A DNA stretch of 46,098 nucleotides from Pseudomonas sp. BN417 (GCF_029871205.1 NZ_SSOJ01000139.1:141-46238), one strand, 5' to 3'. Counted from the first letter of the stretch, positions 18,400-30,043 are shown. Notes: generated by a model not told the origin, from the sequence alone. Translations and numbers: made by a program.

Positions 18400-18783
18400 T
18401 CAGGCGGGCTTGAAGCAGTAGGCAGCGACCTTGTTGCCGTCCAGGTCGCGGAAGTAGGCGGCGTACGCGTTCTCCTTCCAATTGCGCGGACCGGGAGCGC
18501 CTTCATCCTGGCCACCATGGGACAGGGCCGCCCGATGGGCGGCGTCGATGGCAGACCGGTCGGCTGCCTCGAAGCTGACGGTAACGCCATTGCCGACGGT
18601 GGCCGGCTGGCCGTTGGCGGGCTTGAGCACGAAGAACGAGGGTGCATCGACGCCCCAGATGGAGCCGTTCTCGCCGAGGTCGGCCAGGCGCTTCAGGCCG
18701 AGCTTGCCGAGCACGTCGTCATAAAAGGCGCGGGCCTTGGGCAGGTCGTTGGTACCGACGGTGACGTGTGTATAGACAGTCAT
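18400..18783 (-). CDS. VOC-superfamily (glyoxalase/bleomycin-resistance fold) protein
   Basis: Protein of 127 aa with one vicinal-oxygen-chelate domain: HVTVGTNDLPKARAFYDDVLGKLG at the start and the paired strand AAYFRDLDGNKVAAYCF near the end. It resembles the lactoylglutathione-lyase-like subgroup. His6 and Glu/Asp positions could bind a metal, but the exact reaction is unknown. It starts 19 bp after the S-(hydroxymethyl)glutathione dehydrogenase gene and is the last gene of the long minus-strand set. A role in handling a glutathione adduct or a thiol intermediate is a guess. Confidence 0.8.
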   Translation of the reverse strand: MTVYTHVTVGTNDLPKARAFYDDVLGKLGLKRLADLGENGSIWGVDAPSFFVLKPANGQPATVGNGVTVSFEAADRSAIDAAHRAALSHGGQDEGAPGPRNWKENAYAAYFRDLDGNKVAAYCFKPA

Positions 18784-18802
18784 TGTTCTCTCCTTGCTGT
18801 GG

Positions 18803-21540
<2,738 letters not shown>

Positions 21541-21634
21541 TGCTTTGCTCTCTCGGTTCATTGGCCTTTTTCAAGGCGAAGGGAGCCTGCCCCGTCGCAG
21601 GACAGGCGAAAAAAGTCAGGGGATCGGGCGGGCG

Positions 21635-22411
21635 TCAGGCCTGGTTCAGGATGAACTTCCTGAAGCGTTCCGAGCGCTGCTCCTTGAACATCTCTTCCGG
21701 GGTGCCGTGAGCCTCGATCAGGCCCTGGTTCATGAACACCACGCGGTTGGAGACGTTTCGCGCAAAGCCCATCTCATGGGTCACCACCAGCATGGTGCGG
21801 CCCTCCTCGGCCAGCGCGCGCATGACCTTCAGGACTTCACCGACCAGCTCCGGATCCAGCGCCGAAGTGGGCTCGTCGAACAGGATCACCCGCGGCCGCA
21901 TCGCCAGGGTGCGGGCGATGGCCACGCGCTGCTGCTGACCGCCGGAGAGGAACGCCGGGTAGTGGTTGCGCTTGTCCGCCATGCCGACCTTCTCCAGCAG
22001 GGCTTCGGCTTCGTCGATGCACTCGGCGCGCGGACGCTTCTGCACATGCACCGGGCCTTCGATGACGTTCTGCAGCACCGTCATGTGCGACCACAGTCCG
22101 AAGTTCTGGAACACCATGCCCAGCTCCGGGCGGATGCGGTCGACCTGGCGGCGGTCGGCGGGCACCAGCATCTGGTTGCGCCCGAGCTTGAACGCCACCT
22201 GTTCGCCGGCGACGCGGATCTCGCCGGCATCGGGAACTTCCAGCAGGTTGATGCAGCGCAGGAAGGTGCTCTTGCCGGAGCCGCTGGAGCCGAGGATCGA
22301 CACCACATCGCCTTCGTAGGCATCCAGGGAGATGCCCTTGAGCACCTCGAGGTCGCCGAACGACTTGCGGATATGCTTCACCTGCAGGACCGGTTCATTG
22401 CCTGTAGCCAT
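21635..22411 (-). CDS. polar amino acid ABC transporter ATP-binding protein
   Basis: ATPase of 258 aa of the HisP/OccP/GlnQ family. Walker A is GSSGSGKST at 41-49, the signature motif is LSGGQQQR and Walker B is [15 protein letters not shown]. The insert between Walker A and the Q-loop ([20 protein letters not shown]) is typical of the histidine and opine subgroup. It lies 5 bp after its permease gene and 94 bp before the MIO-less lyase gene. It should energise import of the compound the lyase and oxygenase act on. Confidence 0.9.
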   Translation of the reverse strand: MATGNEPVLQVKHIRKSFGDLEVLKGISLDAYEGDVVSILGSSGSGKSTFLRCINLLEVPDAGEIRVAGEQVAFKLGRNQMLVPADRRQVDRIRPELGMVFQNFGLWSHMTVLQNVIEGPVHVQKRPRAECIDEAEALLEKVGMADKRNHYPAFLSGGQQQRVAIARTLAMRPRVILFDEPTSALDPELVGEVLKVMRALAEEGRTMLVVTHEMGFARNVSNRVVFMNQGLIEAHGTPEEMFKEQRSERFRKFILNQA

Positions 22412-22416
22412 GCCAC

Positions 22417-23154
22417 TTACCCTCTTCGCACGCTGAGAGCGTGATTTCTTGTTGTTGGACGCGCGGCGACCGGTGGCCGGGGGGACAGCCAGCGTTCGAC
22501 CTGCGCCAGTGCGCGGACGATCAGGAAGTTCAACACCAGGTAGATCAGGGCGGCGCAGAGGAACACCTCCATCGTCCGGTAGGTTTCGGAAATGATCCGC
22601 TGCGCGACGCCTGAGACTTCGTAGACGGTCACCAGGCTGGCGAGCGAGGTCGCCTTCATCATCAGGATGATTTCCGTCGAGTAGGCCGGCAGGCAGCTGC
22701 GCAGGGCCACGGGGATGATGATCCGCCGCGCCAGCAGCCAGCCGGACATCCCCGCCGCGCGCCCGGCTTCGACCTGCTGCGACGGCACAGCCAGCAGGCC
22801 GCCGCGGAAGATTTCCGCCATGTACCCGGCCGTGCACAGCGCCAGGGCGATCACTGCGCAGGTAACCGGCTCGCGCAGCATCGGCCAGAACAGGCTCTGG
22901 CGCACCGCCTGGAACTGGCTCAGGCCGTAGTAGAGCAGGAACATCTGGATCAAGAGCGGCGAGCCGCGGAACAGGAAGATGTAGACTCGCGCCAGGTGCC
23001 GCAGCGCGGCGACCTCGCAAACACGCAGCCAGGTCACCAGCATCGCCAGCAACGTGCCGAGGGCGACCGAGGCGGCGAACAGCACCAGGGTCATCGGCAG
23101 GGCCTGCAGCAGCTGCAGCAGGGTGTCACGCAGGAAAGTGAAATCGATCGACAT
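22417..23154 (-). CDS. polar amino acid ABC transporter permease (HisM-like)
   Basis: Inner-membrane permease of 245 aa with about five membrane spans. The [19 protein letters not shown] stretch and the EAA loop ([24 protein letters not shown]) are those of the HisM/OccM class. The C-terminal tail after about residue 225 is rich in Pro, Arg and Ala. It probably forms a heterodimer with the product of the neighbouring permease gene, 13 bp upstream. Substrate inferred from context: a cationic or zwitterionic amino acid derivative. Confidence 0.88.
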   Translation of the reverse strand: MSIDFTFLRDTLLQLLQALPMTLVLFAASVALGTLLAMLVTWLRVCEVAALRHLARVYIFLFRGSPLLIQMFLLYYGLSQFQAVRQSLFWPMLREPVTCAVIALALCTAGYMAEIFRGGLLAVPSQQVEAGRAAGMSGWLLARRIIIPVALRSCLPAYSTEIILMMKATSLASLVTVYEVSGVAQRIISETYRTMEVFLCAALIYLVLNFLIVRALAQVERWLSPRPPVAARPTTRNHALSVRRG

Positions 23155-23167
23155 GGTTCGCTCCTTG

Positions 23168-23878
23168 TCAGCTGCGGCGGAAGGTTCTGCCGACCCGCAG
23201 TTCGGCCCGCGAGAAGACCAGGTTGGAAAGGCCGGTCAGTACCAGATAGAGCGCGCAGCCGGTGATGAAGAACAGCACGAATTCGCCCGTGGAGGCCGCC
23301 GCCACGCGGCTTGCGCGCATCAGCTCGACCAGGCCGGTGACGGAGATCAGCGCCGAGTCCTTCAGGCTGATCTGCCAGACGCCGCCGAGCCCCGGCAGGG
23401 CGAAGCGCAGGATCTGTGGTGCGATGATCCTTCGGAAGCGCAACAGGACCGGCATGCCAATGGCCTTGGCCGCTTCCAACTCACTGCGCGACACGGCCTG
23501 GAAGGCGCCGCGATAGACCTCCGCCTGGTAGGCCCCGGACACCACGCCGACGGCCAGCGCCCCCACCAGGAAGGCGGGCATGCTGATGTAGCCGCTGGCA
23601 CCGAAGAGCCCGCCGACGCTGCTGACCAGCGCCGAACCGCCGTAATAGAACAGGTAGATCACCAGCAATTCCGGCACCCCGCGGAATACCGTGGTGTAGG
23701 TATCCCCGAGCAGGCGCAGGAGCCCGCTGTGGTGCAGCTTCGCCGCGGCGACGAGGGCACCGAGCACGGCGCCGACCAGCAGCGCGGCCAGGGTCACCAG
23801 TACCGTCATGAGCGCGGCCATGAGCAGGATGCTGCCCCAGCCTTTCGCGCCAAAACCAATCAAGTCGATCACGTGCAT
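23168..23878 (-). CDS. polar amino acid ABC transporter permease (HisQ-like)
   Basis: Inner-membrane permease of 236 aa resembling HisQ/OccQ. It has a hydrophobic N-terminus, FRGVPELLVIYLFYYGGS, and the EAA loop EVYRGAFQAVSRSELEAAKAIGM. Two different permeases plus one ATPase is the histidine/lysine/opine layout, in contrast with the single-permease GlnHPQ system at 13901-16052 in the same window. It is separated from the binding-protein gene by a strong hairpin. Confidence 0.88.
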   Translation of the reverse strand: MHVIDLIGFGAKGWGSILLMAALMTVLVTLAALLVGAVLGALVAAAKLHHSGLLRLLGDTYTTVFRGVPELLVIYLFYYGGSALVSSVGGLFGASGYISMPAFLVGALAVGVVSGAYQAEVYRGAFQAVSRSELEAAKAIGMPVLLRFRRIIAPQILRFALPGLGGVWQISLKDSALISVTGLVELMRASRVAAASTGEFVLFFITGCALYLVLTGLSNLVFSRAELRVGRTFRRS

Positions 23879-23947
23879 ACCCGCTGATAACCGAGTCAGG
23901 AGAGCGGCCGATAATCACAGCCGCATGAACAACCCTGCGCCTGGCGT

Positions 23948-23978
23948 GGCACCGCACATCGCGGTGCCCGCCGGCGGG
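23948..23978 (-). other. stem-loop between binding-protein and permease genes
   Basis: GGCACCGC (23948-23955), ACATC, GCGGTGCC (23961-23968) is a perfect 8-bp stem, with the palindrome CCCGCCGGCGGG (23967-23978) directly beside it. It lies just after the stop of the binding-protein gene on the minus strand. Such hairpins commonly stabilise the binding-protein message and reduce read-through, giving more binding protein than membrane parts. Confidence 0.55.
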
Positions 23979-23987
23979 ATCACCCGG

Positions 23988-24839
23988 TCACTGGCTGGGC
24001 GGCGTGAAGTCGTGCTTGAACCATTTGCGGCTCAGCTCGCTGATCGTCCCGTCGGTAATCAGCGAGGCGATCGCCGCGTCCAGCCTGGCCTTGAGCTCCG
24101 CCTCGCCCTTGCGGATGCCGAACGCCTCACCTTCGCCCCAGATCGGTCCGTTGATCGCCGGCCCGACCAGCACCAGGCCGCTGTCCGAGGCCCGCTGCAT
24201 TTCCCCGGCGAGGAAGCCGAGGTCCTCGAACACCACATCCACCCGGCCATTCTTCAGGTCCATCAGCGGTTCCGGCGGGGTCTTGTATTCGCGGATGGTC
24301 GCCACCTCGCCGAACTGGTCATGGATGAATTTGCTGTACACGGTGCCGGAGACGATGCCGATCAGCTTGCCCTTCAGGCGGTTGCGCAGGTCTTCGACGG
24401 CCGGCGTGTCCAGTTCGGGCTTTCCGCGCAGGTGCAGGGTGCCGCGGCCGAGGTCGACGCCGCTGGACTGCAGGGCGATGAAGGTGGCGGGCGCCTTGGT
24501 GTAGGGGCGGGAGAAATCGATGACTTTACGGCGCTCCTCGCTGATCGCCAGGGCATCCATCACCACGTCGAACTTGCCGGCCCGCAGGCCCGGGATCAGT
24601 CCGTCCCAGTCCTGGGCGACGATATTGCAGCGAACCTGCATGCGTTCGCAGAGCACCTTGGCCATCTCCGGTTCGAAGCCGTCGAAGCTGCCGTCCGGCA
24701 AGGTGCGATTCCAGGGTTCGTACACCCCCTCCGTGGCGATCTGGATAGTCTCCAGGTCCTTGGCCTGGGCATTCAGCGAGCAACTGGCGATCATCATCAA
24801 CAACGAGCAGACGGCGAATTCGATTTTCTTGTTTTTCAT
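23988..24839 (-). CDS. periplasmic amino acid-binding protein of the importer
   Basis: Solute-binding protein family 3, 283 aa, with a signal peptide (MKNKKIEFAVCSLLMMIASCSLNAQA, first 26 residues). The domain begins QIATEGVYEPWN, with DGSFDGFEPEMAKVLCERM and MDALAISEERRKVIDFSRPY as in HisJ/ArgT and opine-binding proteins. GGAG precedes the ATG by nine bases; the frame is open to 24893. It probably delivers the substrate to the HisQ-HisM-like permeases encoded next. The ligand pocket normally uses an Arg for the alpha-carboxylate and an Asp for the alpha-amino group, but I cannot say from sequence whether it accepts a trimethylated amine. Confidence 0.88.
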   Translation of the reverse strand: MKNKKIEFAVCSLLMMIASCSLNAQAKDLETIQIATEGVYEPWNRTLPDGSFDGFEPEMAKVLCERMQVRCNIVAQDWDGLIPGLRAGKFDVVMDALAISEERRKVIDFSRPYTKAPATFIALQSSGVDLGRGTLHLRGKPELDTPAVEDLRNRLKGKLIGIVSGTVYSKFIHDQFGEVATIREYKTPPEPLMDLKNGRVDVVFEDLGFLAGEMQRASDSGLVLVGPAINGPIWGEGEAFGIRKGEAELKARLDAAIASLITDGTISELSRKWFKHDFTPPSQ

Positions 24840-24970
24840 CTCTGTATTCTCCGATGCGAAACCACAGGGGGTCGTAAGGGGCGTGCAAGGCAAGGCGAAT
24901 CACAGCTCGGGCGTCGGTTCGATAGGCATTCCATCCGTACTCGGTCGATAGTCGGCAGCCGCGGCCGCCA

Positions 24971-26089
24971 TCAGTTGTCCAGCGCCAGCACCACCGGGGA
25001 GGTCGGCCGCGCGCAGCACAGCAACACCTGGCCCGCTTCGGGCTCCACCAGCGGGGCTTCGGTGTACTCGACGCTACCGCTCAGAAGGGGCGTCAGGCAG
25101 GAGTTGCACAATCCGACGCGGCAGCTGAAAGGCGGCTTGAGTCCCGCCTGCTCGGCGCAATCCAGCAGCGACGGGCTGGCCGGGTCCCAGGCGACGGCCC
25201 GGCCGGAGGGCTCGAAGCGCACTGTCAGTTCCGTATCGGCCGCGGGAGCCGGACCTGTCGGCGTCGGCCTGGCGGGTGTGGCTGGCGTCTCGTCTTCGTC
25301 GAGAATCGTCGCCGGACCAAAGAACTCGTAGCGAATCCGCGCTTTGTCGATTCCCAGGCTGCGCAGCAGACGCCAGTTCGCCTGCATGAAGGGGCGCGGC
25401 CCGCACAGGTAGACGTCGTAGTCATCCAGCGGCAGCAACCCCTGCAGGGTGTCCCTGCTGACCAGCCCGCTGCTGTGGTGATGACCGCGCTCCAGGTCTT
25501 GCGCAGTCGGTGCTCGATAGCAGAAGTGCACGGCGATCCCGCTGCGCCTCGCCGCCAGTGCCAGCACCTCCTCGCGCAGGGCGTGGACGGCGCCGTTCTC
25601 GCAGGCGTGGATGAAGTACACCTGGCGCGTCGAGCGGGTGGCCAGGCGGTGCAGCATGCTCACCATGGGCGTCAGCCCGACCCCGCCGCTGAACAGCAGC
25701 ACCGGACGCTCGCTGTCCTCGTCGAGGACGAAGTCGCCGGACGGGCCGGCGATATCCAGCTCTTCGCCGATCTCCACCGCCTTGTGCAGGAAGCTCGAGC
25801 CGACGCCCGCCGGCACATCGGGCAGATGCGCCGGAGGCAACTCGTGCTTCACCGAGATGCGCACCTGCGTATGGTCATCCGGGTCACCGGACAGGCTGTA
25901 GGCGCGCAGCACCTGCGGGCCTTCGGTGCCGGGGACGCGCAGCACGATGAACTGCCCCGGGCGGAACTCCACGGGCCCGCCGTTCGCGGCGGGCTTCAGC
26001 ACGAACGAGGTGATCGACGCGCTCTCCCGTACCTTTCCGGTCACCTGGAAGCGAGCGAACCCCCTGGTGGCGGGAATCGGCTCAAACAT
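24971..26089 (-). CDS. Rieske oxygenase reductase (FAD/NAD plus C-terminal 2Fe-2S)
   Basis: Electron-transfer reductase of 372 aa. The N-terminal FAD domain has RAYSLSG, the NAD(P) domain has LLFSGGVGLTP, and the C-terminal plant-type 2Fe-2S ferredoxin domain has Cys323, Cys328 and Cys331 with a fourth Cys at 358 or 359. It passes electrons from NAD(P)H to the Rieske oxygenase encoded immediately upstream. Its ATG overlaps the end of the oxygenase gene by 8 bp, and GAGGT sits nine bases before it, so 26089 is preferred to 26104. A linker of Pro, Thr and Ala residues (about 280-305) separates the ferredoxin domain. A gap of 131 bp before the binding-protein gene shows nothing notable. Confidence 0.9.
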   Translation of the reverse strand: MFEPIPATRGFARFQVTGKVRESASITSFVLKPAANGGPVEFRPGQFIVLRVPGTEGPQVLRAYSLSGDPDDHTQVRISVKHELPPAHLPDVPAGVGSSFLHKAVEIGEELDIAGPSGDFVLDEDSERPVLLFSGGVGLTPMVSMLHRLATRSTRQVYFIHACENGAVHALREEVLALAARRSGIAVHFCYRAPTAQDLERGHHHSSGLVSRDTLQGLLPLDDYDVYLCGPRPFMQANWRLLRSLGIDKARIRYEFFGPATILDEDETPATPARPTPTGPAPAADTELTVRFEPSGRAVAWDPASPSLLDCAEQAGLKPPFSCRVGLCNSCLTPLLSGSVEYTEAPLVEPEAGQVLLCCARPTSPVVLALDN

Positions 26090-27146
26090 GGGCCTGGACC
26101 TCATGGGTGCTGCGCCTATCGGCTACGGCTTCCAGCTCCTCGCGGATCAGCCGTTCCATGGCACGGCGGAAGCGCAGCGGACCGGAGTCGATGGCCAGGT
26201 CGATGTTCGGCGTCTGGCGGTTCTTCATGCCCGCATGCACGGCGGCGAGCACCACGCGGTCCTCTTCGAAGGCGCGACGCACGTCCGCGGCGAACCGGCG
26301 GGACACGGCCTCGTCATCGGCATCGAAGTTGCGCAGCTGGAACCAGTAGTAACGGGTCCGGTTCTCGTCCACCGGCGTCATGAAGTTGTACGAGTCCATG
26401 AGGAACGCCTTCTCGTGGACCGGCGCGCGGTCGCCACCAGTGCCGGCCGGGGTATGCACGCCCTTGATGATCGCGTGGGACGGATAGCGCACCTCGTAGT
26501 ACTGCAGGCGGTCGCAGCGCCCCTCGAACTTGAGGTACTGGGTGTAGAACGGCGCCACATCGATGTCGTACAGCCAGCGCGAAACCACCACACCATCGTC
26601 GGTCACTCGGGTCTGCAGGGGCTCCGATTCGCAGGCCGCGGTGCCGAAGGTGCTCTGGTGCACCCAGGCGACATGGGACGGGTCCAGCAGGTTGTCGGTC
26701 ATGTACAGGTAGTTGCACTCGACGGTCATCGAGTCGCCGCGATTGACGCCCCAGTCCGGGTGATCCCATTCGGGGATATCGACGATCTTTGCCGGATCGG
26801 CCAGCAGCGGGTCGCCCATCCACAGCCAGACCAGGCCATAGCGCTCCTCCACCGGGTAGCTGCGCACCTTCGCGGCCTGCGGCACCCGCGCCACGCAGCT
26901 GGCCTTCACACAGGAACCCGAGCAATCGAAGGTCAGCCCGTGGTAGCCGCATTCGACCAGGTCGCCCTGCAGGCGCCCCATGGAGAGCGGCAGCTTGCGG
27001 TGGGGGCAGGCGTCCTCCAGGGCCACCACGCCACCGTCGGCCTTGCGATAGAGAACAATGGGTTCGCCAAGGAGAATGGTCGCATGCAGGGCCTGCTTCA
27101 CTTCGGTATCCCAGGCGGCGACATACCAGGCGTTTCTCAAGAACAT
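26082..27146 (-). CDS. Rieske non-haem iron oxygenase, demethylase type (VanA-like)
   Basis: Oxygenase subunit of 354 aa. The Rieske 2Fe-2S ligands are Cys47, His49, Cys66 and His69 (CPHR and CGYHG). The mononuclear iron site is DNLLDPSHVAWVH, with Asp155 as the inter-subunit bridge and His158 and His163 as ligands. It resembles the vanillate O-demethylase group of single-component oxygenases, which includes many O- and N-demethylases, rather than ring dioxygenases with beta subunits; no beta subunit gene is present. It is the first gene of a nine-gene set that also contains formaldehyde-linked frmA, supporting demethylation. The substrate is unknown. A divergent GcvA-like LysR gene lies 154 bp away. 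Confidence 0.9.
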   Translation of the reverse strand: MFLRNAWYVAAWDTEVKQALHATILLGEPIVLYRKADGGVVALEDACPHRKLPLSMGRLQGDLVECGYHGLTFDCSGSCVKASCVARVPQAAKVRSYPVEERYGLVWLWMGDPLLADPAKIVDIPEWDHPDWGVNRGDSMTVECNYLYMTDNLLDPSHVAWVHQSTFGTAACESEPLQTRVTDDGVVVSRWLYDIDVAPFYTQYLKFEGRCDRLQYYEVRYPSHAIIKGVHTPAGTGGDRAPVHEKAFLMDSYNFMTPVDENRTRYYWFQLRNFDADDEAVSRRFAADVRRAFEEDRVVLAAVHAGMKNRQTPNIDLAIDSGPLRFRRAMERLIREELEAVADRRSTHEVQAHV

Positions 27147-27239
27147 GGCTCGTTGCTCCTCTTGTTGTTATGCGAAGCCGGCGCTTCTTGAGGAACAGCG
27201 TAGGAGCGGGAGGATTAAAAGAATAGATGGTGTTTTCTG

Positions 27240-27263
27240 CTAATTAGTTTAGTTTTTCTAAAC
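27240..27263. promoter_or_regulatory. LysR/GcvA-type operator in the oxygenase/regulator gap
   Basis: GTTTAG (27247-27252), TTTTT, CTAAAC (27258-27263) is a perfect inverted repeat with a 5-bp spacer. It abuts the palindrome CTAATTAG (27240-27247). CTAAT is the core recognised by GcvA in E. coli, and the regulator here is of that subgroup. The block is very AT-rich, lies 37 bp before the regulator start and probably overlaps promoters in both directions. Confidence 0.6.
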
Positions 27264-27300
27264 CACAAAGATTGCTATCATGCCTACTTCGGGAGCTGTC

Positions 27301-28242
27301 ATGAGTCACCTTCCCCCATTGCGCGCACTTGAAATATTCGAGGCCGTCGGACTCTCCGGCGGCATTTCCCAGGCGGCGAAACGCCTCGGCATTTCTGCGG
27401 GGGCGGTGAGCCAGCAGATGAAGCTCCTCGAAGAGGCGGTTGGCCTCAGCCTGACGGTCAAGGAGGGCCAGCGCCTGCGCCTGAACGCCGCCGGCCAGCG
27501 TTTCCACGAAGGTTGCAGCCAGGCCTTCGAACGGCTGCGGGCGGCGGCGGCGGAACTGGAGCGCTCGAAGAACGCCAACAACCTCTACATCAGCGCCCTG
27601 CCCTCGCTGCTGTCGAAATGGCTCGCGCCGCTGGTTGCAGAGTGGCAGCCGGAATATCCGGAGCTGAGCGTCTACCTCGACGGCACCCACACCGAGCCCT
27701 CCCAGGCCGAGGCCAACGGTGTCGACTTCCGCCTCAGCTACGGCGAAGGCATCCAGGATGACCAGCACACCATCGAGCTGTTCCGTGACTGCGTCGTACC
27801 CGCCTGCAGTCCGGCACTGCTGGCTGCCGCAGTGCCAGCGGAAGACGCCCGCAAGCTGCTCGAGTACCCGCTGATCACCATCGACTGGCGCCCCAAGTTC
27901 GACTCGCCGCCATCCTGGGAGGAATGGTTCGCCGACAACGCCGTCGACGTTGCGACGGTCAGCAATAGCAGGATCTACTCGCTGTCCTCGATGGCCATCC
28001 AGGCGGCCATCGAAGGCCAGGGCCTGGTGCTGGCGCAGTACTCGATGATCAGCAAGGACCTCGAGGCAGGCCGCCTGATCATCCCGCTCATGCGCGCCAT
28101 GCCGATGCCGACCTCGTACTACCTGAGCTGGAACCCGAACCACTTCCACAAGCCGCAGTGCCGCGCCTTCCACCGCTGGCTGATCGCACGGGGGCGGGAC
28201 CAGCAGCAGGTCACCAATGACTTGCTGGAGCGGTCTGCCTGA
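27301..28242 (+). CDS. GcvA-like LysR regulator of the oxygenase-lyase set
   Basis: LysR-type regulator of 313 aa of the GcvA/AmpR-like subgroup, marked by the N-terminus SHLPPLRALEIFEAVGLSGG and a helix-turn-helix containing ISQAAKRLGISAGAVSQQMKLLEE. The effector domain follows from about residue 90. Being divergent from the Rieske gene, with a clear inverted-repeat site between, it very probably activates the nine-gene set in response to the substrate or a breakdown product. The ATG at 27301 has GGGAG five bases upstream; the in-frame ATG at 27280 lacks a ribosome-binding site and would begin within the operator-proximal DNA. Confidence 0.88.
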   Translation: MSHLPPLRALEIFEAVGLSGGISQAAKRLGISAGAVSQQMKLLEEAVGLSLTVKEGQRLRLNAAGQRFHEGCSQAFERLRAAAAELERSKNANNLYISALPSLLSKWLAPLVAEWQPEYPELSVYLDGTHTEPSQAEANGVDFRLSYGEGIQDDQHTIELFRDCVVPACSPALLAAAVPAEDARKLLEYPLITIDWRPKFDSPPSWEEWFADNAVDVATVSNSRIYSLSSMAIQAAIEGQGLVLAQYSMISKDLEAGRLIIPLMRAMPMPTSYYLSWNPNHFHKPQCRAFHRWLIARGRDQQQVTNDLLERSA

Positions 28243-28260
28243 ACCGAGCGAACGCTCGGT
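28243..28260. terminator. hairpin between convergent LysR and GntR genes
   Basis: ACCGAGCG (28243-28250), AA, CGCTCGGT (28253-28260) starts right after the LysR stop codon. It lies 23 bases beyond the GntR stop on the other strand. Likely shared terminator, though without a U-tract. Confidence 0.6.
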
Positions 28261-28283
28261 GCGGGGGCGTCAGGTGCGACTCA

Positions 28284-28961
28284 TCAGGATTCGGAGATGA
28301 ACTTCTGCTCGATGAACTCGATCATCTTCTCGTTGCCATCGAGGATGTCGGTGCAGATCGCCAGGCGCGCGGCCGGACCGTCGCCCTGCTGCAAGGCGCG
28401 CAGCACTTCCCAGTGGTGATCGATGGCCATGCGCTCGTTGAAGCTGCCATAGGCCCGGGCGATCAGCGGCCCGGTGCGCATCCACAGGCTGTCGAGGAAG
28501 CTGCCGAGCAGCGGCATGCCGGCAATCTCGGCCAGGGCGAAGTGAAAGGCCTGGTTGAGCTTGAGGGCGGTCGCCAGGTCATCGGCGTGGATGGCGGCGA
28601 CGTTGTCCCGGATGTTGCTTTCGAGCATCGCCAGCTGCTCGGGGGTCACGCGGGACGCGGCGGTTTCGGCCGCCAGACCTTCCAGCGCCAGGCGGATGCT
28701 GCGGATCTCCAGGTACTGCTCGCAGGTCAGCACCGGCACGCGGATGTCCCGGGGCGTCTTGAGCACCAGCGCCTGCTCCTTGGCCAGCTGGAGAATCGCG
28801 TCGCGCACCGGGGTCACGCTGGTGCCGAGCTGTTCGGCGAGGTCGCGGATGCGCAGCTTGTCGTCCGGCTGGAATCGCCCGCTGATCAAGGCCTCCCGCA
28901 GCAGGCCATAGATGCTGCTGCCCAGGTAGGCGTGCTTGAGGTCTTGGATCGGGTAATTCAT
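28284..28961 (-). CDS. GntR-family regulator, FadR/FCD subfamily
   Basis: Regulator of 225 aa. The winged helix-turn-helix (about 15-80) contains LRIRDLAEQLGTSVTPVRDAILQL, and the C-terminal FCD domain (about 95-215) is all-helical with His and Asp positions that usually bind a metal and a carboxylate effector. It follows the SDR gene by 74 bp on the minus strand, and the two are divergent from the PotD-like, kinase and aminotransferase-like genes. A 14-bp perfect palindrome in the divergent promoter is its likely target. The start is the ATG at 28961; a longer open frame upstream overlaps the SDR gene and is rejected. Confidence 0.88.
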   Translation of the reverse strand: MNYPIQDLKHAYLGSSIYGLLREALISGRFQPDDKLRIRDLAEQLGTSVTPVRDAILQLAKEQALVLKTPRDIRVPVLTCEQYLEIRSIRLALEGLAAETAASRVTPEQLAMLESNIRDNVAAIHADDLATALKLNQAFHFALAEIAGMPLLGSFLDSLWMRTGPLIARAYGSFNERMAIDHHWEVLRALQQGDGPAARLAICTDILDGNEKMIEFIEQKFISES

Positions 28962-29035
28962 AGGCTGCTCGTCGACTGCTGGGCGATACCCCGGCGAAAT
29001 GATCGGGTTTTCCCGCCGGGAATACCAGTGCCGCC

Positions 29036-29770
29036 TCAGACGTGCTGTCCGCCGTTGACGTGGATTTCCGCGCCGTTCACGTAGGAAGCGCCGCGGGTGC
29101 AGAGAAAGTGGATCAGCGAGGCGACTTCCTCCGGCTTGCCCAGCCGGTGCATGGGGATATCCCGCTCGACGATCAGCTCGGTGCCGGACGACAGGATCGA
29201 GGTCTCGATCTCCCCCGGGGCAATGGCATTCACCCGCACGCCATGGGGCCCGAAATCGTGGGCCATCTCCCGCGTCAGGGCAGCCAGGCCGGCCTTGGAA
29301 CAGGCATAGGCGACACCCGCGAACGGATGCACCCGCGACCCTGCGATGGAGGTCACGTTGATCACGTTGCCCTGGGCCGCCTTCAGCTCGGCGAAGAGTC
29401 CCCGCGCCAACAGCGCGGTGGAGAAAAGGTTGACGTTGAAGACCTTGAGCCAGGTGGCGTAGTCGGACTCCAGCACGCCCAGGCGCTGGCCTTCCGGGCC
29501 CTTGGGCGAGATCCCCGCATTGTTCACCAGCGCATCCAGGCGCCCGCCCAGCTTTTCCCGGATCAGCGGCAGGCTGCGCTCGACGCTGTCGATGTCCTCC
29601 AGGTCCAGGTGGATATGGTTGAGCAAGCCCTCGGCCCAAGGGCACTCCTCCACCCAGTTCTGCCGGGATGCGGTGAACACCCGCCAGCCCGCGGCGTTGA
29701 AGTGCTTGACGGTGGCATGGCCGATGCCCCGGCTGGCGCCGGTCAGCAGCAGGGTTTTCTGGTCGGTCAT
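29036..29770 (-). CDS. short-chain dehydrogenase/reductase
   Basis: Classical SDR of 244 aa. The NAD(P)-binding motif TGASRGIG is at 10-17, NNAG at 83-86, and the catalytic triad is Ser141, Tyr155 and Lys159 (YACSK). It oxidises an alcohol or reduces a carbonyl; the substrate is not evident. It is cotranscribed with the GntR gene and faces the kinase/phospho-lyase genes. It may act on the carbonyl product released by the phospho-lyase or on a side product (inference). Confidence 0.88.
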   Translation of the reverse strand: MTDQKTLLLTGASRGIGHATVKHFNAAGWRVFTASRQNWVEECPWAEGLLNHIHLDLEDIDSVERSLPLIREKLGGRLDALVNNAGISPKGPEGQRLGVLESDYATWLKVFNVNLFSTALLARGLFAELKAAQGNVINVTSIAGSRVHPFAGVAYACSKAGLAALTREMAHDFGPHGVRVNAIAPGEIETSILSSGTELIVERDIPMHRLGKPEEVASLIHFLCTRGASYVNGAEIHVNGGQHV

Positions 29771-29823
29771 CGTTGACTCCTGTCAGTGGGAGGGGACAGG
29801 CGTCAGACTACACGAGGAAAAAT

Positions 29824-29837
29824 TATGATGCATCATA
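29824..29837. promoter_or_regulatory. 14-bp perfect palindrome, candidate GntR operator
   Basis: TATGATGCATCATA lies in an AT-rich island between the divergent SDR/GntR and PotD-like/kinase/lyase genes. Uninterrupted palindromes of this size and the ATGAT-type half-site are in keeping with FadR-subfamily GntR operators. The rest of the 273-bp gap (29771-30043) is GC-rich and shows no gene with recognisable features. Confidence 0.6.
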
Positions 29838-30043
29838 TTCCAAATATGTTTTAATCCCCCTGCCCCGTGACAACGACAACAAGAAGTGAGGTCCCTCCCA
29901 TGCATCCCTTGCCATCGGCCACGCCCTGGCTCCCACGGACACCGGACAGTGCGCCCGGCGCCTGCCGCGACAACAGACCCTGCCTTTCCCTTGAAGCTGC
30001 CATCACCCATCCGAGCCCGCGCGGCTCATCCCGGAGAGAACGC

